In this document: in pieces, positions 34,535 to 43,760 of the stretch
How the letters are laid out: every line of letters starts with the position of its first letter
Numbering within the stretch: the stretch's first letter is position 1
Source of the DNA: CAYQXJ01 sp964421565
GTDB taxonomy: Bacteria > Planctomycetota > Brocadiia > SM23-32
Direction: 5' to 3'
NCBI GenBank assembly: GCA_964421565.1
Contig: CAYQXJ010000014.1
Span: forward strand, 24,243-88,242
DNA length: 64,000 nucleotides
Notes under the pieces: generated by a model
Told to the model about the DNA's origin: nothing
Databases searched by the model: none
Seen by the model: the letters and a program-made list of their open reading frames with translations, nothing else
Program-made: the position numbers and the translations under genes

Positions 34535-35575
34535 TCAGGCGGGCTCGCCAAGAATGCGGCGCACGCCCTGCCGATGAGCGTCAAGGGCCGGCTTGGGCCG
34601 GCCGTCGCGGCCCACCAGGCCCCAGCCGGTCTCGGCCGGGCAGTCCGGCGCGCCGCATTGCCAGCAGGTCTCTTGATCCTCCCACCGGTAGAAGAACAGG
34701 CCGAGGAGCTTCTCGCGCCGGGAGGCGAAGACATCGAAGGCGCGCTCAACGAACTCCGCCTGGCCTTCGGGGTTGTGCCCGGCGCCCCAGGTGTTCTTCC
34801 ACTTATGCAGGTCACAGACGGAGGCGCCGGACTGCTTCTGCTCGTCTGTCATCACTCCGCCGGCCGAGGAGAAGCCCCATTCGTTGATGAGCAGGGGGTG
34901 GCCCGTCCATGCGTAGACGGTATCGATCCGTTCCCCCCAGCTAAAGGGCCCGCCCTGCTGCCAGGTGCCGTAGTAGCCGTCCAGACCTACATAGTCGAGT
35001 GGCCCGTCGCCCTGGCCGCGGAAGTAGCCGAGGAAGTAGAGGGTCTTGCCCCATCCGGCCGTCAGGTTGAACCCGACCAGCAGCGAGGGGTCGGCCTCCT
35101 TGAGGCCGGTGGCCCCGGCCGAGAGCAAGTCGCAGGCCTGCCGGGGATTCATGGGACCGGCGAACGGTGGGATGTCCAGCTCGTTGGCGACCTGCCATGC
35201 GGTCACGAGGCCGCGCAGGTCATTGGCGAGCCATTCGCACGTCTCCCCATAGATCTGCACGAACCGGGGCGTGTCCGGCTCTCCACACCATTGCGGCACG
35301 CGGGGGTTCCACTTCCGGAACTGCAGATTGCCATTCTCGTCGGGCTCGCGCGTGGCGATGCCCGGCGGTGGGGTGACGCCGAGGATGCGGAACCCGTCGG
35401 AGACCAGCGAGGCCACCGCTTCGCGGCGTTCGCAGTAATCCTCGCTCAGCTCTCCCCCCACATGGTCGCGGAACGGAAACGGCATAGTCTGGCGCAGCCA
35501 ACCCATGCCTGCTTCGCGCAGCATCTTGGGGTCGGCGCCGGGATAGGCGCTCGTGCCGATCATGAATTCTTCCAT
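34535..35575 (-). CDS. Glycoside hydrolase, clan GH-A-like TIM barrel
   Basis: 346 residues, no signal peptide. Two conserved glutamates suit a retaining (beta/alpha)8 glycosidase: E132 in WQVANELDIP (Asn-Glu acid/base pair) and E232 in LLINEWGFS (nucleophile at the end of strand 7). DYVGLDGYYGTW between them fits the strand-6 Tyr region. A Cys-rich WQCGAPDCPAETGW segment near 320 is unusual. The exact GH family is not clear. Its place among sulfatases suggests a beta-glycosidase acting on desulfated oligosaccharides. Confidence 0.75.
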   Translation of the reverse strand: MEEFMIGTSAYPGADPKMLREAGMGWLRQTMPFPFRDHVGGELSEDYCERREAVASLVSDGFRILGVTPPPGIATREPDENGNLQFRKWNPRVPQWCGEPDTPRFVQIYGETCEWLANDLRGLVTAWQVANELDIPPFAGPMNPRQACDLLSAGATGLKEADPSLLVGFNLTAGWGKTLYFLGYFRGQGDGPLDYVGLDGYYGTWQQGGPFSWGERIDTVYAWTGHPLLINEWGFSSAGGVMTDEQKQSGASVCDLHKWKNTWGAGHNPEGQAEFVERAFDVFASRREKLLGLFFYRWEDQETCWQCGAPDCPAETGWGLVGRDGRPKPALDAHRQGVRRILGEPA

Positions 35576-35600
35576 CTCTACTCTCCCCTATTGCGCGCAG

Positions 35601-36596
35601 TCACTTGCGGCAAGCCGGCACCTCAAAGGTGCCGTTTTCACCTTCCGAAAGCAACTCCACGATCTGCATCACGGCTACCCCGTCGGCGATGGTGGAGAAG
35701 GCCGGCGCCTGCCCGGTGCGGACGGCTTCGATGAATGCCTGCACCTCTCCAGCGTAGCCCTGCAGAAACAGGCTGCTGTTCTCGGGGGTCTGGAGAGCCA
35801 TGTTGGGGCGTCGCACCTCCCTGACCGAAGGCTTCCAGACGCTCTGCACGCGGGGGTAGTACTCCAGCGTTGCAACATCGTCCACCACGACCATCGCTCC
35901 CTCGCCCGTCAGCTCCATGCGCTCGAGGACGGCCGGCGCCTGTGAAGACATCACGATGACTCCGCTGGCGCCGGAGGTGAAATCGACGCTTAAAGTAAGC
36001 GTAAGCCCCTCGCCGGCGCGGCCCCAGAGCGCGTGCATCCGGCCGTAATCGCCCATCAGGTGCCGCGCAAGGTCGAGGGGATGGGAGCCCATGCCGGCCA
36101 GAAAGCTGCGTCGGTCGCCGCTGGTCTTGAACGAATAGCGCAGTGACATGTGCGTCGGACGACCGAACTCATCCCTTTGGCTGATCTTCTTTGCCATGGC
36201 GTACTTCTGCGCGAACCTCTTCATGAACGCCACCATGCAGATGCAGCCCGAGCTCTCACTGACGGCCAGCATCTCCTCGGCCTGCGCCAGGCCCTCGCTC
36301 GGGGGCTTCTCGCAGAAAACGTCCAGCCCCCGCTTCATTGCGGCGACGGCGGCCTCGTAGTGGAGCCGCGGCGGCCCGCTGATCATCACGGCGTCCAGGT
36401 CGTCCTGCCCGTCCAGGAGGTCGGCGTAATCCTCATAAAGGTTCGCCACGTTGTAGGCCCGCGCGATGCGCTCGCGGCGCTCCTCATAGAGGTCGGCCAC
36501 GGCAACGATCCTCGCGGACGTAAAGCGGAGCGAGGGATACAAGTTCATGCTTGCGTGCGTGCCGCAGCCGATGAAGCCGATTCTGACCTGGTCCAT
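35601..36596 (-). CDS. Gfo/Idh/MocA-family oxidoreductase
   Basis: 331 residues. The Rossmann motif is IGFIGCGTHASMN at the N-terminus and the catalytic Lys lies in DVFCEKPPSEG; DLARHLMGDYGRMHALWG fits the C-terminal domain His region. These NAD(P)-dependent enzymes oxidise or reduce sugars and inositols, or act as glycosidases by a redox mechanism. It follows the first sulfatase of the operon by 16 bp with a clear gaggagg ribosome-binding site. Confidence 0.9.
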   Translation of the reverse strand: MDQVRIGFIGCGTHASMNLYPSLRFTSARIVAVADLYEERRERIARAYNVANLYEDYADLLDGQDDLDAVMISGPPRLHYEAAVAAMKRGLDVFCEKPPSEGLAQAEEMLAVSESSGCICMVAFMKRFAQKYAMAKKISQRDEFGRPTHMSLRYSFKTSGDRRSFLAGMGSHPLDLARHLMGDYGRMHALWGRAGEGLTLTLSVDFTSGASGVIVMSSQAPAVLERMELTGEGAMVVVDDVATLEYYPRVQSVWKPSVREVRRPNMALQTPENSSLFLQGYAGEVQAFIEAVRTGQAPAFSTIADGVAVMQIVELLSEGENGTFEVPACRK

Positions 36597-36612
36597 GCCC
36601 TGCCTCCTCGAT

Positions 36613-38076
36613 TCAGGCGCCGACGTCTGGCTGGTAGGGGCGGTCGGTATCGGTACGGGTGCACCAGTCGATCATCTTGCGCTGGAGCTCGGGCACGATC
36701 TGTTCGTAGCCCTCGCGGCCCCACAGGTTGCGCATTTCGTACGGATCTTCTTCCATGTCGTACAGCTCGTCTCCGCCGACCAGCCGGGTGACCAGCTTCC
36801 ACTTGTCGGTGCGCACCATCTTCGTGCGGGCCATCGTCTCCGGATGCAGGGCGTAGGTGCGCTGCTTGCCGCTGCTGTCGGGGGCGTACTCTACCCGTTC
36901 CCACATCTCTGCCTCGTGCCCGCCGTCCGCGAAGACGGCCTCCTTGTGCCGAGCCCCGTCGATCACCGGCAGCAGACTCTCGCCGTGTATGCCCCAGGCG
37001 GGCTTGATGCCGAGCAACTCGAGGATCGTTGGCGCCAGGTCAGTGTGCTCGCTCAGGCTTTCGATCAGGCGGCCCTGAGGCAGGCCCGGCGCGTACAGGA
37101 TGCAGGGCACGTGCAGCAGGCAGTCGGCCATGCAGGTGTCCCATTTCTCCGGCAGGCCGTACTGCCCCGCGAAGTCGCCGTGATCGACGAAGAACAGGAC
37201 GATCGAGTCCTCGAAGAGTCCTTCGCGCTCGATGGCGTCCAGAACGCGTCCGAGCACGTGATCGGTCTTGGTTACCATGGCGTAGTAGACGGCCTGCACT
37301 TCGCGCAGCATCCACTCGGGGGCGTCCGTTCCCGTGCGCACTTCGCGCATGCGGCGCAGCGGCAGCGGGGCGCTTTCCGGCAGGTCGTAGGGCCACGGCT
37401 GGATGGCGTCGCGCTTGTACATGCTGAAGTAAGGCTCCGGCGCCTTGTAGCCGGGGTGTGGCCAGCTAAGGTTCAACTGCATGAAGAAGGGGCGCGAGCG
37501 GTCGCGCACGTTGGTCAGGTATTCGATGGCCTGCTCGGCGCGGTTGTCGTCGCAGAAGAAGGTCATCGGCTCCTCAACGCGGCCGCCGTAGTGGTAGTCC
37601 GCATCTGTGGGCGGGGAGGGCGGCCCGACACTCAGGGGGCCCGGCGGCTCCACGGGCCACTGTCGTTCGAGCATATGGCGGAAGTAGCCCTCGGTGAAGG
37701 AATGGTAATCGACGTAGGAGGCACCCTTTTCGTTGAGTCCCTCGCCGAACACGTTCTCCCATACATGGTTGATGCCGAACAGGGCGCTCTCGTAGCCGTG
37801 GGCCTTGAGGGCAGAGAGCAAGTCCGGCTGGTCGTTCGGCAGGTGTTGCTGGATGGTGCGGAAGCCGTCGGTGTGGCAGTAGCGCCCGGTCATCATGGCG
37901 ATGCGAGTCGGTACGCACTTGGGGAAGACGGAGAAGTGGTTGCTCAGGTTGACGGCGCGCGTGGCGAAGCGGTCGAGGTTAGGCGTGCGGCAGTCGGGGT
38001 TGCCCATGTAGCCGGGGCAGTCCCCGCGCATCTCGTCGGAGGAGAGGATGATGACGTTCTTCCGTCGGTCGGGCAC
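36613..38076 (-). CDS. Sulfatase (formylglycine-dependent)
   Basis: 487 residues, GTG start at 38076 with aggga upstream. The active-site motif is C54-V-P-T-R followed by IAMMTGRY, consistent with CxPxR maturation although Thr replaces the common Ser/Ala. The second metal site reads FFVDHGDFAG. N-terminal metal Asp lies in SSDEMRGDCPGY. It is the first gene of the long minus-strand operon and therefore nearest the promoter, opposite the Fur-family regulator's promoter. No signal peptide. Confidence 0.92.
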   Translation of the reverse strand: MPDRRKNVIILSSDEMRGDCPGYMGNPDCRTPNLDRFATRAVNLSNHFSVFPKCVPTRIAMMTGRYCHTDGFRTIQQHLPNDQPDLLSALKAHGYESALFGINHVWENVFGEGLNEKGASYVDYHSFTEGYFRHMLERQWPVEPPGPLSVGPPSPPTDADYHYGGRVEEPMTFFCDDNRAEQAIEYLTNVRDRSRPFFMQLNLSWPHPGYKAPEPYFSMYKRDAIQPWPYDLPESAPLPLRRMREVRTGTDAPEWMLREVQAVYYAMVTKTDHVLGRVLDAIEREGLFEDSIVLFFVDHGDFAGQYGLPEKWDTCMADCLLHVPCILYAPGLPQGRLIESLSEHTDLAPTILELLGIKPAWGIHGESLLPVIDGARHKEAVFADGGHEAEMWERVEYAPDSSGKQRTYALHPETMARTKMVRTDKWKLVTRLVGGDELYDMEEDPYEMRNLWGREGYEQIVPELQRKMIDWCTRTDTDRPYQPDVGA

Positions 38077-38212
38077 GGCTGCGGCTCCCTGTTATGGGTT
38101 ACGGCGTTTGGCCAGTGAAGTGACAGTGTATGCGGCCACTTGCAGTTCTCAAGCGCCGGGGTGGAAAAGAGCGCCGTTCGCGTATCCGGGCGGGTCGATT
38201 CGCGATTCGCGG

Positions 38213-38241
38213 TTGACGTGGGCACGACTATGCGGTATAGT
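38213..38241 (+). promoter_or_regulatory. Promoter of the Fur-family regulator operon
   Basis: TTGACG (38213-38218), a 17-bp spacer, and TATAGT (38236-38241) give a near-consensus sigma-70-type promoter about 35 bp before the start codon. No perfect Fur or PerR box could be recognised, though the AT-rich stretch around the -10 box could hold a degenerate one. Confidence 0.7.
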
Positions 38242-38276
38242 TCTTACATACAACCTGCCCTCAATAAGGCATGCGG

Positions 38277-38732
38277 ATGGCGGTCGACCCCAGGAAGGCC
38301 GAGGAACGCATGCGGCAGTTCGAGCGCGCCTGCCGGGAGTCCGGTCTGCGGCGGACACACCAGAGGATGGTCATCTTCCATGAACTGAGCCGCAGCGACG
38401 AGCATCCGAGCGCTGAGGACTTGTGCCGCCGGGTGCGCCGGGAGGTGCCGACCATCTCCCAAGACACCGTGTACCGAACGCTCTGGATGCTCGAAGAGGG
38501 GGGGCTTGTCGGCACCGTCGGTGCGCTGCACGATAGGATACGGTTCGATCCGAACACGGATCCTCACCACCATTTCATCTGTACACGCTGTGCTGAGGTG
38601 TTGGATTTCACCAGTGCCAAACTGGACGCCTATGAGCCGCCAGAGGAAGTGAGGAACTGGGGGCAGATTGACAGAATGCAGGCCGAGCTGCGGGGGACGT
38701 GCAGCAAGTGCCTGGAGGAGTTGAACGAGTAG
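38277..38732 (+). CDS. Fur-family metalloregulator (Fur/PerR-like)
   Basis: 151 residues. The winged-helix part contains RRTHQRMVIFHEL and TISQDTVYRTLWMLEEGGL, and the dimerisation part has HHHFIC with structural zinc cysteines C102-x2-C105 and C142-x2-C145. Start ATG 38277 is preferred over ATG 38271 because the aagg site is properly spaced from it. The downstream ferredoxin and Dps-like ferritin suggest a PerR-type peroxide or iron-stress sensor, but the residues separating Fur from PerR cannot be decided by eye. Confidence 0.9.
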   Translation: MAVDPRKAEERMRQFERACRESGLRRTHQRMVIFHELSRSDEHPSAEDLCRRVRREVPTISQDTVYRTLWMLEEGGLVGTVGALHDRIRFDPNTDPHHHFICTRCAEVLDFTSAKLDAYEPPEEVRNWGQIDRMQAELRGTCSKCLEELNE

Positions 38733-38893
38733 GCCGGGCAAGCGCTGTCGCGGCAGGGGGGCGCGCACTGGAGTGCGCGGCCGCCAATGAGGGGCACAAC
38801 AGGGAAAGGAGGCCACCAGGGGAGTATGGTGTCGTGCGCAGGGGCGGGGCAGGCATGCACTTCGATCAACCTCACAGTAAAAGGGGGCAACAG

Positions 38894-39175
38894 ATGTCGG
38901 GGAAGATTCAGACTGAGAGTGCCGAGGCCTTCGGCAGAACGTTCGTGAAGGGCAACATCCCGGAGGTCAACGGCGTGCGGTGCCTTGCCTGCGGCCATTG
39001 CGTGAAGCTCTGCCGCAAGCTGGGGCCAGACGTGCTGGAGATCGTGGACGGCGTGGCCAAGCCCGTCCGGGCGGAGGCGTGCATCGGCGATGGGGCCTGC
39101 ATGCTGGCTTGCCCGACCAAGGCCATATTCCTGATGAGCAAATACGATCCCGATTCGCCGCCAGACCCCGTCTGA
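38894..39175 (+). CDS. Ferredoxin with two cluster motifs, one Cys replaced by Asp
   Basis: 93 residues from ATG 38894 (aggggg upstream). Motif I is C30-x2-C33-x2-C36-x3-C40; motif II is C63-x2-D66-x2-C69-x3-C73-P, so the second Cys is Asp. A similar Asp ligand is known in Pyrococcus furiosus ferredoxin, where it allows 3Fe-4S/4Fe-4S interconversion. N-terminal ~20 residues are a short extension. Lying between a Fur-family regulator and a Dps-like protein, it may pass electrons to the ferritin or serve a redox-sensing role. Confidence 0.88.
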   Translation: MSGKIQTESAEAFGRTFVKGNIPEVNGVRCLACGHCVKLCRKLGPDVLEIVDGVAKPVRAEACIGDGACMLACPTKAIFLMSKYDPDSPPDPV

Positions 39176-39293
39176 TACGGAGGCGGACCGAGCACATGGG
39201 GGGAATCCGTCGAAGCGACGCAGTCAATGGCGACTGAACGCCGGCGGAGCATTACTGACCGCCTTACATTTCTCTGCAATGAGGGGGCCACAC

Positions 39294-39845
39294 ATGGCCA
39301 GAGTAGCGCGCAAGATGGTGGAGGATGCCGGAGTCAACGTAGATGAGCTGCTCGAGGCGCTGATCGCCAACGCGGCGGCGGAGTTTACGACTTTCTTCTA
39401 CTACACGCACCTGCGTTACAACTTGATTGGGCTCGAGGGGGAAGGTCTGAAGCTGATCGCCGAGACCGCCCGCATCGAGGATCGCAATCACTTCGAGGCG
39501 CTGCTGCCGCGCATCTACGAGCTCGGCGGCAAACTGCCGAACGACATGAAGGAGTTCCACGACGTGTCGGGCTGTCCACCGGCAACGTTGCCGGAAGATG
39601 TGACGGACGTGAACGCGATACTAGAGGTTCTGGTCAACGCCGAACGCTGCGCGGTGAGGCAGTACACAGGCATCTGCGACATGACCGCAGGCAAGGACCA
39701 TCGCACCTACCTGCTCGCGCAGGCGATCCTCAACGAGGAGGTGGAGCACGAGTCGTGGTTCTCGGAGTTCCTGGGTGAAGGTCCTTCGGGCCATTACCTG
39801 CGGCAAGGCGACACTTCGCCCTTCGTGCGGCCCTTCCTGCGCTGA
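39294..39845 (+). CDS. Dps-like (DPSL) ferritin-like protein
   Basis: 183-residue four-helix-bundle protein. Metal-site residues fit E30, E62 and H66 from helices A/B and E117, E149 and H152 from helices C/D (NAERCAVRQY, NEEVEHESW). C119 and C128 match the cysteine pair of archaeal and Bacteroides Dps-like 'thioferritins'. These oxidise Fe(II) with peroxide, store iron and protect DNA. ATG 39294 follows gaggggg. It is the last gene before a strong terminator. Confidence 0.85.
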   Translation: MARVARKMVEDAGVNVDELLEALIANAAAEFTTFFYYTHLRYNLIGLEGEGLKLIAETARIEDRNHFEALLPRIYELGGKLPNDMKEFHDVSGCPPATLPEDVTDVNAILEVLVNAERCAVRQYTGICDMTAGKDHRTYLLAQAILNEEVEHESWFSEFLGEGPSGHYLRQGDTSPFVRPFLR

Positions 39846-39872
39846 ACAACGGGTGAAGCCGCATTCTTCGGC

Positions 39873-39909
39873 GAACCGGGGCCGCGCCGAGCGGCCCTGG
39901 TTCAGTTTT
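39873..39909 (+). terminator. Intrinsic terminator after the Dps-like gene
   Basis: A 13-bp stem (gaaccggggccgc / gcggccctggttc, one G-U pair) with loop gccga is followed by a T-run (agtttt). It is the clearest Rho-independent terminator in the window and closes the fur-ferredoxin-dps operon before the convergent gene at 39925. Confidence 0.85.
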
Positions 39910-39924
39910 CCCAGCAGCAGGTCC

Positions 39925-41256
39925 TTATGCCTCAGCCTCGAAGGCGCACAGCAACGGTTCGAGCGCGGCCGTAGTGACGCCGGCGTGATTCTGGCGTCCG
40001 TGGCCGCGGCAGACGGCGCTGACGCTCTTCGCGGCGCACCCGTGATCGCGGCCGTCGGGGAGGGCCCGTCGCGCCAGCGAGAGGCAGACCCGGCCGATGT
40101 CGAGTGCGCGCGCGGCGAGCTCTCGGTCGCCCCGAATCTCGGCGCCGAGGGCGAGCGTGAGCGGGTTGCAGCGGCGTTCGCGACCGTCCTCCAGCCAGCG
40201 CAGCATGTCCGCTCTTTTGCCGATGCCTGAGGGCCGACCATCGAGCCGCACGGAGGGATCGAGTGTCAGCTCCGAGAACGACCAGGGATCGAGTGATTCC
40301 ACCACTTCCATCACCGCCTCGTCGTAGCGCCGCTCGCCTGTGGCGTTGCGATACGCCCGCACGGCGTCGGCCGCGGCGCCCGCGTCAGGGTCAGGGAGCT
40401 GCGTGACCAGCACATCGATGATGCGTTCGGCGGCGCGTCTGAAGTGCCGCTCCCCGGTGATGCTACCCAACTGCAGCAGCGCCCCGGTGACGTCCGAGGC
40501 GAGCAGGTTCTCGGCGCGGTCCACAGGGCTGTCCATCTGCTGCGGCAGCATGCCTACGAAACTGCGGTAGAGCTGCTCCTGGTCGGCGCCGAGGGTGGTA
40601 ACCCCGCCATCCGGGCCGAGTGCAACAGGCAGGGACTCGGACTCGTTGACGGCTTCTGCCCAGCGGCCGAGGTAGTCGGTGCAGAACTCGATGTAGCGCG
40701 ATCTCGCTGTGGCCCGATGCGCGAGCAGGCAGACGTTGACGAACCGGACATGGTCCGGCACGTTGAGGGGCGGTTCATCGGCGACTTCGGCCGTGCCCAT
40801 GTGCACGGCGCGGAACAGGCGCGCATCGGCGTCGTACCAGTCGGGCACCCCCGCTACCCAGTTGCCGACATGTTCGGCTGCGTCGTCGAGCTGACGGGCG
40901 GTCTCGTCGTCGTTTGGGTTGAGGGCGAGCAGCGTGCCGAGGAAGAGCTCGTAGTGCTCGGTGCCGTGATGGGGCTCATGCACGCGCCAGTAGCCGTGCT
41001 GCCAGGCACCGCTCTGCACGAAATGGTCGCGGATGCGGTCGCGAGTGTCCTTCAGGAAGGCGAGCACTGCGCCGTCGTCGCGCCGACGCACCCAGGGGGC
41101 CCAGCCCGTCGTGTAGGTGCCCTGATCGTGCCCGTCCGTCGGCGCGGTGTCGCCATACCTGCGCACGCATTCAAGCGCCCAATCGCCTAACTCGTCCAGG
41201 AAGCGCTCGGCGGCCTCCTCGAGGCCGGTCGAGGGCTCAATCCGGGCTGAGAACAT
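39925..41256 (-). CDS. Probable (alpha/alpha)-barrel protein of unknown function, carbohydrate locus
   Basis: 443 residues, no signal peptide. ATG 41256 is chosen because aaggag lies 8 bases upstream; an ATG 18 bases earlier lacks this spacing. The sequence is helical with repeated Trp/His/Asp-rich segments (GYWRVHEPHHGTEHYELF, AAEHVGNWVAGVPDWYD, FVNVCLLAHRAT, ITGERHFRRAAERI), as in glycan-processing six-hairpin proteins. I do not recognise a precise family. It lies 20 bp after the tandem glycosidase-like genes and likely shares their transcript and substrate. Confidence 0.6.
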   Translation of the reverse strand: MFSARIEPSTGLEEAAERFLDELGDWALECVRRYGDTAPTDGHDQGTYTTGWAPWVRRRDDGAVLAFLKDTRDRIRDHFVQSGAWQHGYWRVHEPHHGTEHYELFLGTLLALNPNDDETARQLDDAAEHVGNWVAGVPDWYDADARLFRAVHMGTAEVADEPPLNVPDHVRFVNVCLLAHRATARSRYIEFCTDYLGRWAEAVNESESLPVALGPDGGVTTLGADQEQLYRSFVGMLPQQMDSPVDRAENLLASDVTGALLQLGSITGERHFRRAAERIIDVLVTQLPDPDAGAAADAVRAYRNATGERRYDEAVMEVVESLDPWSFSELTLDPSVRLDGRPSGIGKRADMLRWLEDGRERRCNPLTLALGAEIRGDRELAARALDIGRVCLSLARRALPDGRDHGCAAKSVSAVCRGHGRQNHAGVTTAALEPLLCAFEAEA

Positions 41257-41276
41257 GTCCGCTCCTTCCGACATCG

Positions 41277-43742
41277 CTACTTCTTCTGTAGGATTACGTC
41301 GACCGTATGTGCTTCTGGCCCGGCCAGCTCTACGGCGGCGTAGCGGGAATCCTCGACGGTCTCGGTGCGGAACTCGACCGGGGCGCCGTCGACGGTGACC
41401 TGCGCGGCAGCGCGGCCCTCCGGCAGCAAGCAGCGGAGGGTGGTCTCGCCGGCGCTTCCCGTCACCTCGACCCGCAAAGCCTTATCACCCGCGCTGTAGC
41501 GGTAGGCCACGTAGCCGTCGGAGGCGGGATACTTGATGGTCACGTCCGCCTCGTCCACGCCGGCCGCCGCCCAGCGGGGAGAGATCCGCGCGCGGTCGAA
41601 CGCGGCGCCCTCGTCGACGACGCCGGCGATGCCTTCCACGAGGGCATAGATGATGCTGCCGGCGCCCCACATGTCGGGGATGCCGTAACTGACGTCGGAG
41701 ACGGGGAGCAGCGCGCGCTCCTCGCCCAGCGAGACAGCCACTATCCACCATGTGGCGCCGTTTCGGGCCGCTGTGAACTTGAGCTCGCTCAACTCGCAAT
41801 CAGGCCGCGGGTTGTCCACCGCGCAGGCCCAGACTCCGACGTTCTGGTACTTCCCGTTCTCGCCCGACCAGGCCAGGCAGAGTGGCTCGCGCCCGAGTGT
41901 CTCCTCCGGGGCTGGCGGCATGAACCAGTTGCCGACCTGCCGGCCATTCTGGACGTAATGCACCTGCTCCTCGCCGTCCGCGTAGCGAAGGGTCATCCAT
42001 CCGATCAGGCCTCCGCCGCTGGCGGCGTGCAGGAGGTAGAGCGACCGGCATTCGCGTCCGACGGACACCGCCGCCCGATCGGCATAGCCGCTCTTGCTGG
42101 AGAGGCCGATGCACGCGCGGCGTCCGTTCCGGGCCGGATCGATCACGTCGAACTCAACTGTGCGGAAGGTCTGGCGGCCGACCGGCAGGTTGCGCATGTC
42201 GTTATCGCCGTCTCCGGCCCATCCCGTTACTTCGCCCTCCACGTCGCCTCGGAAGTCGCAGTTGGCCTGCTCGCGCAGGTCGAGGGGATGGAAGGTCCGC
42301 CCCTTCAGCTCGGGCATCTTGCCCCGCAGCACGCAATGAAGGTGGTCGCGGTGTTTCTCCCCCCAGCCGCGCACGCGATCCAGGATGTCCACGCCGTAAT
42401 GCTCGTAGCCGTGCTCGAACGCGCCGCGCGCCAGCTCGCCGGCGGTGATCGTGCTGACGCCGCCGTTCATGTAATGCCATTTCGAGTGCCGGCCGAAGCC
42501 CTTCTCGAAGGGCGGGTAGATGAGGTAGAACTCGCCGGGGGAGCTGTCCGGCATCTCTCGCCGGATGCGGCGGTAGCTCTCGATGATCGCGACGCACTTA
42601 TCGTGGGGCAGGCCGCGGTTGAGGGCGTAGGCGTTTGAGAGGCTGACCTGCGCGCTCTCGTTGGTGTCGCCGAAGTCCCGTTCGAATGATGGGTCCTCGC
42701 TGACGTGGTGCGCGTAGAACTCGCCGTTCCAGGCCAGCTCGGTGAGCCGCTCCATCAGTTCGTCGCCCAGCCGGTCGAAGCGCTCCGCCTCTGCCTGGCG
42801 TCCGGCGTGGCGGAGCATTTCGGCCAGGTAATGGCAGCCAACTGCAAAGCCAGTGTTGTCACCGTGGAATACGCCGAAGACGGTCCGGTCGGGGTCGACG
42901 ATCATGTTGCGCCCGATGCCGAGGTTCTGGTCGTACTGCGAAAGGAAGTCCCACGTGTCGATGGTGTATCCGCGCTTCAGGAGCGCGAACTTCTCGCTCC
43001 AGCGGTACTCGTCGCTGGTGGCGTATTCGCAGGCGCGGATGGCGTTGTCGAGCAGGGACGCCATCCATTTGTCGTCGCCTGTTGCCTTCCAGCTGAAGTA
43101 GAGCCCCTCCAGGAAGAGCCATTCGACGTCGTTCTCGACCGGCACGCGGCAGAAGCGCCGCTTCGGGTGGCCCGGCACCTTTCGGATGAAATCGCCGCGG
43201 GCGAAGGTCACATCGAACCAGTTCTGGGCGTTCGAGTGAAACTGCTCCTTCACCTTGTCCCAGATCATGCCGTCCTCGCGCTGCCAGTCGGCATACAGGT
43301 CGATGCCGCTGCGCAGGTCGCCGACGAAGTACTTCAGCCCCTTCATGGAGTGGACGTGGTCGCGCAGCCAGACCTTGAAGTACTTGTAGAGCTTGTCGTT
43401 GATACGAACGCTCTTGGTGTAGCCGCTGGTCCAGCCGTTGTACATGGTGTCATGGGCCATCTGGAAGAGCCGGCGGAAGCGCCCATCTGCGTCGTCTATG
43501 CGCGTGCGGCAGTCCACGCGGAAAGCGGCGGATTCCAGCAGACGCCCCTGCTGATCCTGCAGGGTTACGTTGTGCGTGCCGAGGGCGCCGCCGACGGAGA
43601 ACTCCAGCTCTCCGCCGGGAGGCACGGGTTCATCCACGTAGTGGTGCCCCTGGCCGTCCCGTACGGTCACGTGCCCCCCATCAGGAACATCGAGCACGAC
43701 GCGTTCGAGCGGAAGGTATTCGGTCTTTCCCATAGTGATCAT
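41277..43742 (-). CDS. Six-hairpin glycosidase-like protein, tandem paralog B
   Basis: 821 residues, intracellular by sequence. Three parts can be seen: N-terminal beta-sandwich (~1-85, with ALGTHNVTLQDQQ), a central (alpha/alpha)6 region (~90-480, WLRDHVHSMKGLKYF, DGMIWDKVKEQF, PVENDVEWLFLEGLY, GYTIDTWDFLSQYD, FHGDNTGFAVGC, SPGEFYLIYPPFEKGFG, YMNGGVSTITAGELA) and a C-terminal beta domain. The RDH and GDNTG segments are shared with its neighbour at 43761 and are probable active-site regions. The overall layout resembles inverting glucosidase or rhamnosidase clans, but the family is unassigned. Confidence 0.65.
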   Translation of the reverse strand: MITMGKTEYLPLERVVLDVPDGGHVTVRDGQGHHYVDEPVPPGGELEFSVGGALGTHNVTLQDQQGRLLESAAFRVDCRTRIDDADGRFRRLFQMAHDTMYNGWTSGYTKSVRINDKLYKYFKVWLRDHVHSMKGLKYFVGDLRSGIDLYADWQREDGMIWDKVKEQFHSNAQNWFDVTFARGDFIRKVPGHPKRRFCRVPVENDVEWLFLEGLYFSWKATGDDKWMASLLDNAIRACEYATSDEYRWSEKFALLKRGYTIDTWDFLSQYDQNLGIGRNMIVDPDRTVFGVFHGDNTGFAVGCHYLAEMLRHAGRQAEAERFDRLGDELMERLTELAWNGEFYAHHVSEDPSFERDFGDTNESAQVSLSNAYALNRGLPHDKCVAIIESYRRIRREMPDSSPGEFYLIYPPFEKGFGRHSKWHYMNGGVSTITAGELARGAFEHGYEHYGVDILDRVRGWGEKHRDHLHCVLRGKMPELKGRTFHPLDLREQANCDFRGDVEGEVTGWAGDGDNDMRNLPVGRQTFRTVEFDVIDPARNGRRACIGLSSKSGYADRAAVSVGRECRSLYLLHAASGGGLIGWMTLRYADGEEQVHYVQNGRQVGNWFMPPAPEETLGREPLCLAWSGENGKYQNVGVWACAVDNPRPDCELSELKFTAARNGATWWIVAVSLGEERALLPVSDVSYGIPDMWGAGSIIYALVEGIAGVVDEGAAFDRARISPRWAAAGVDEADVTIKYPASDGYVAYRYSAGDKALRVEVTGSAGETTLRCLLPEGRAAAQVTVDGAPVEFRTETVEDSRYAAVELAGPEAHTVDVILQKK

Positions 43743-43760
43743 TGCGTGCTCCCAAACGGC

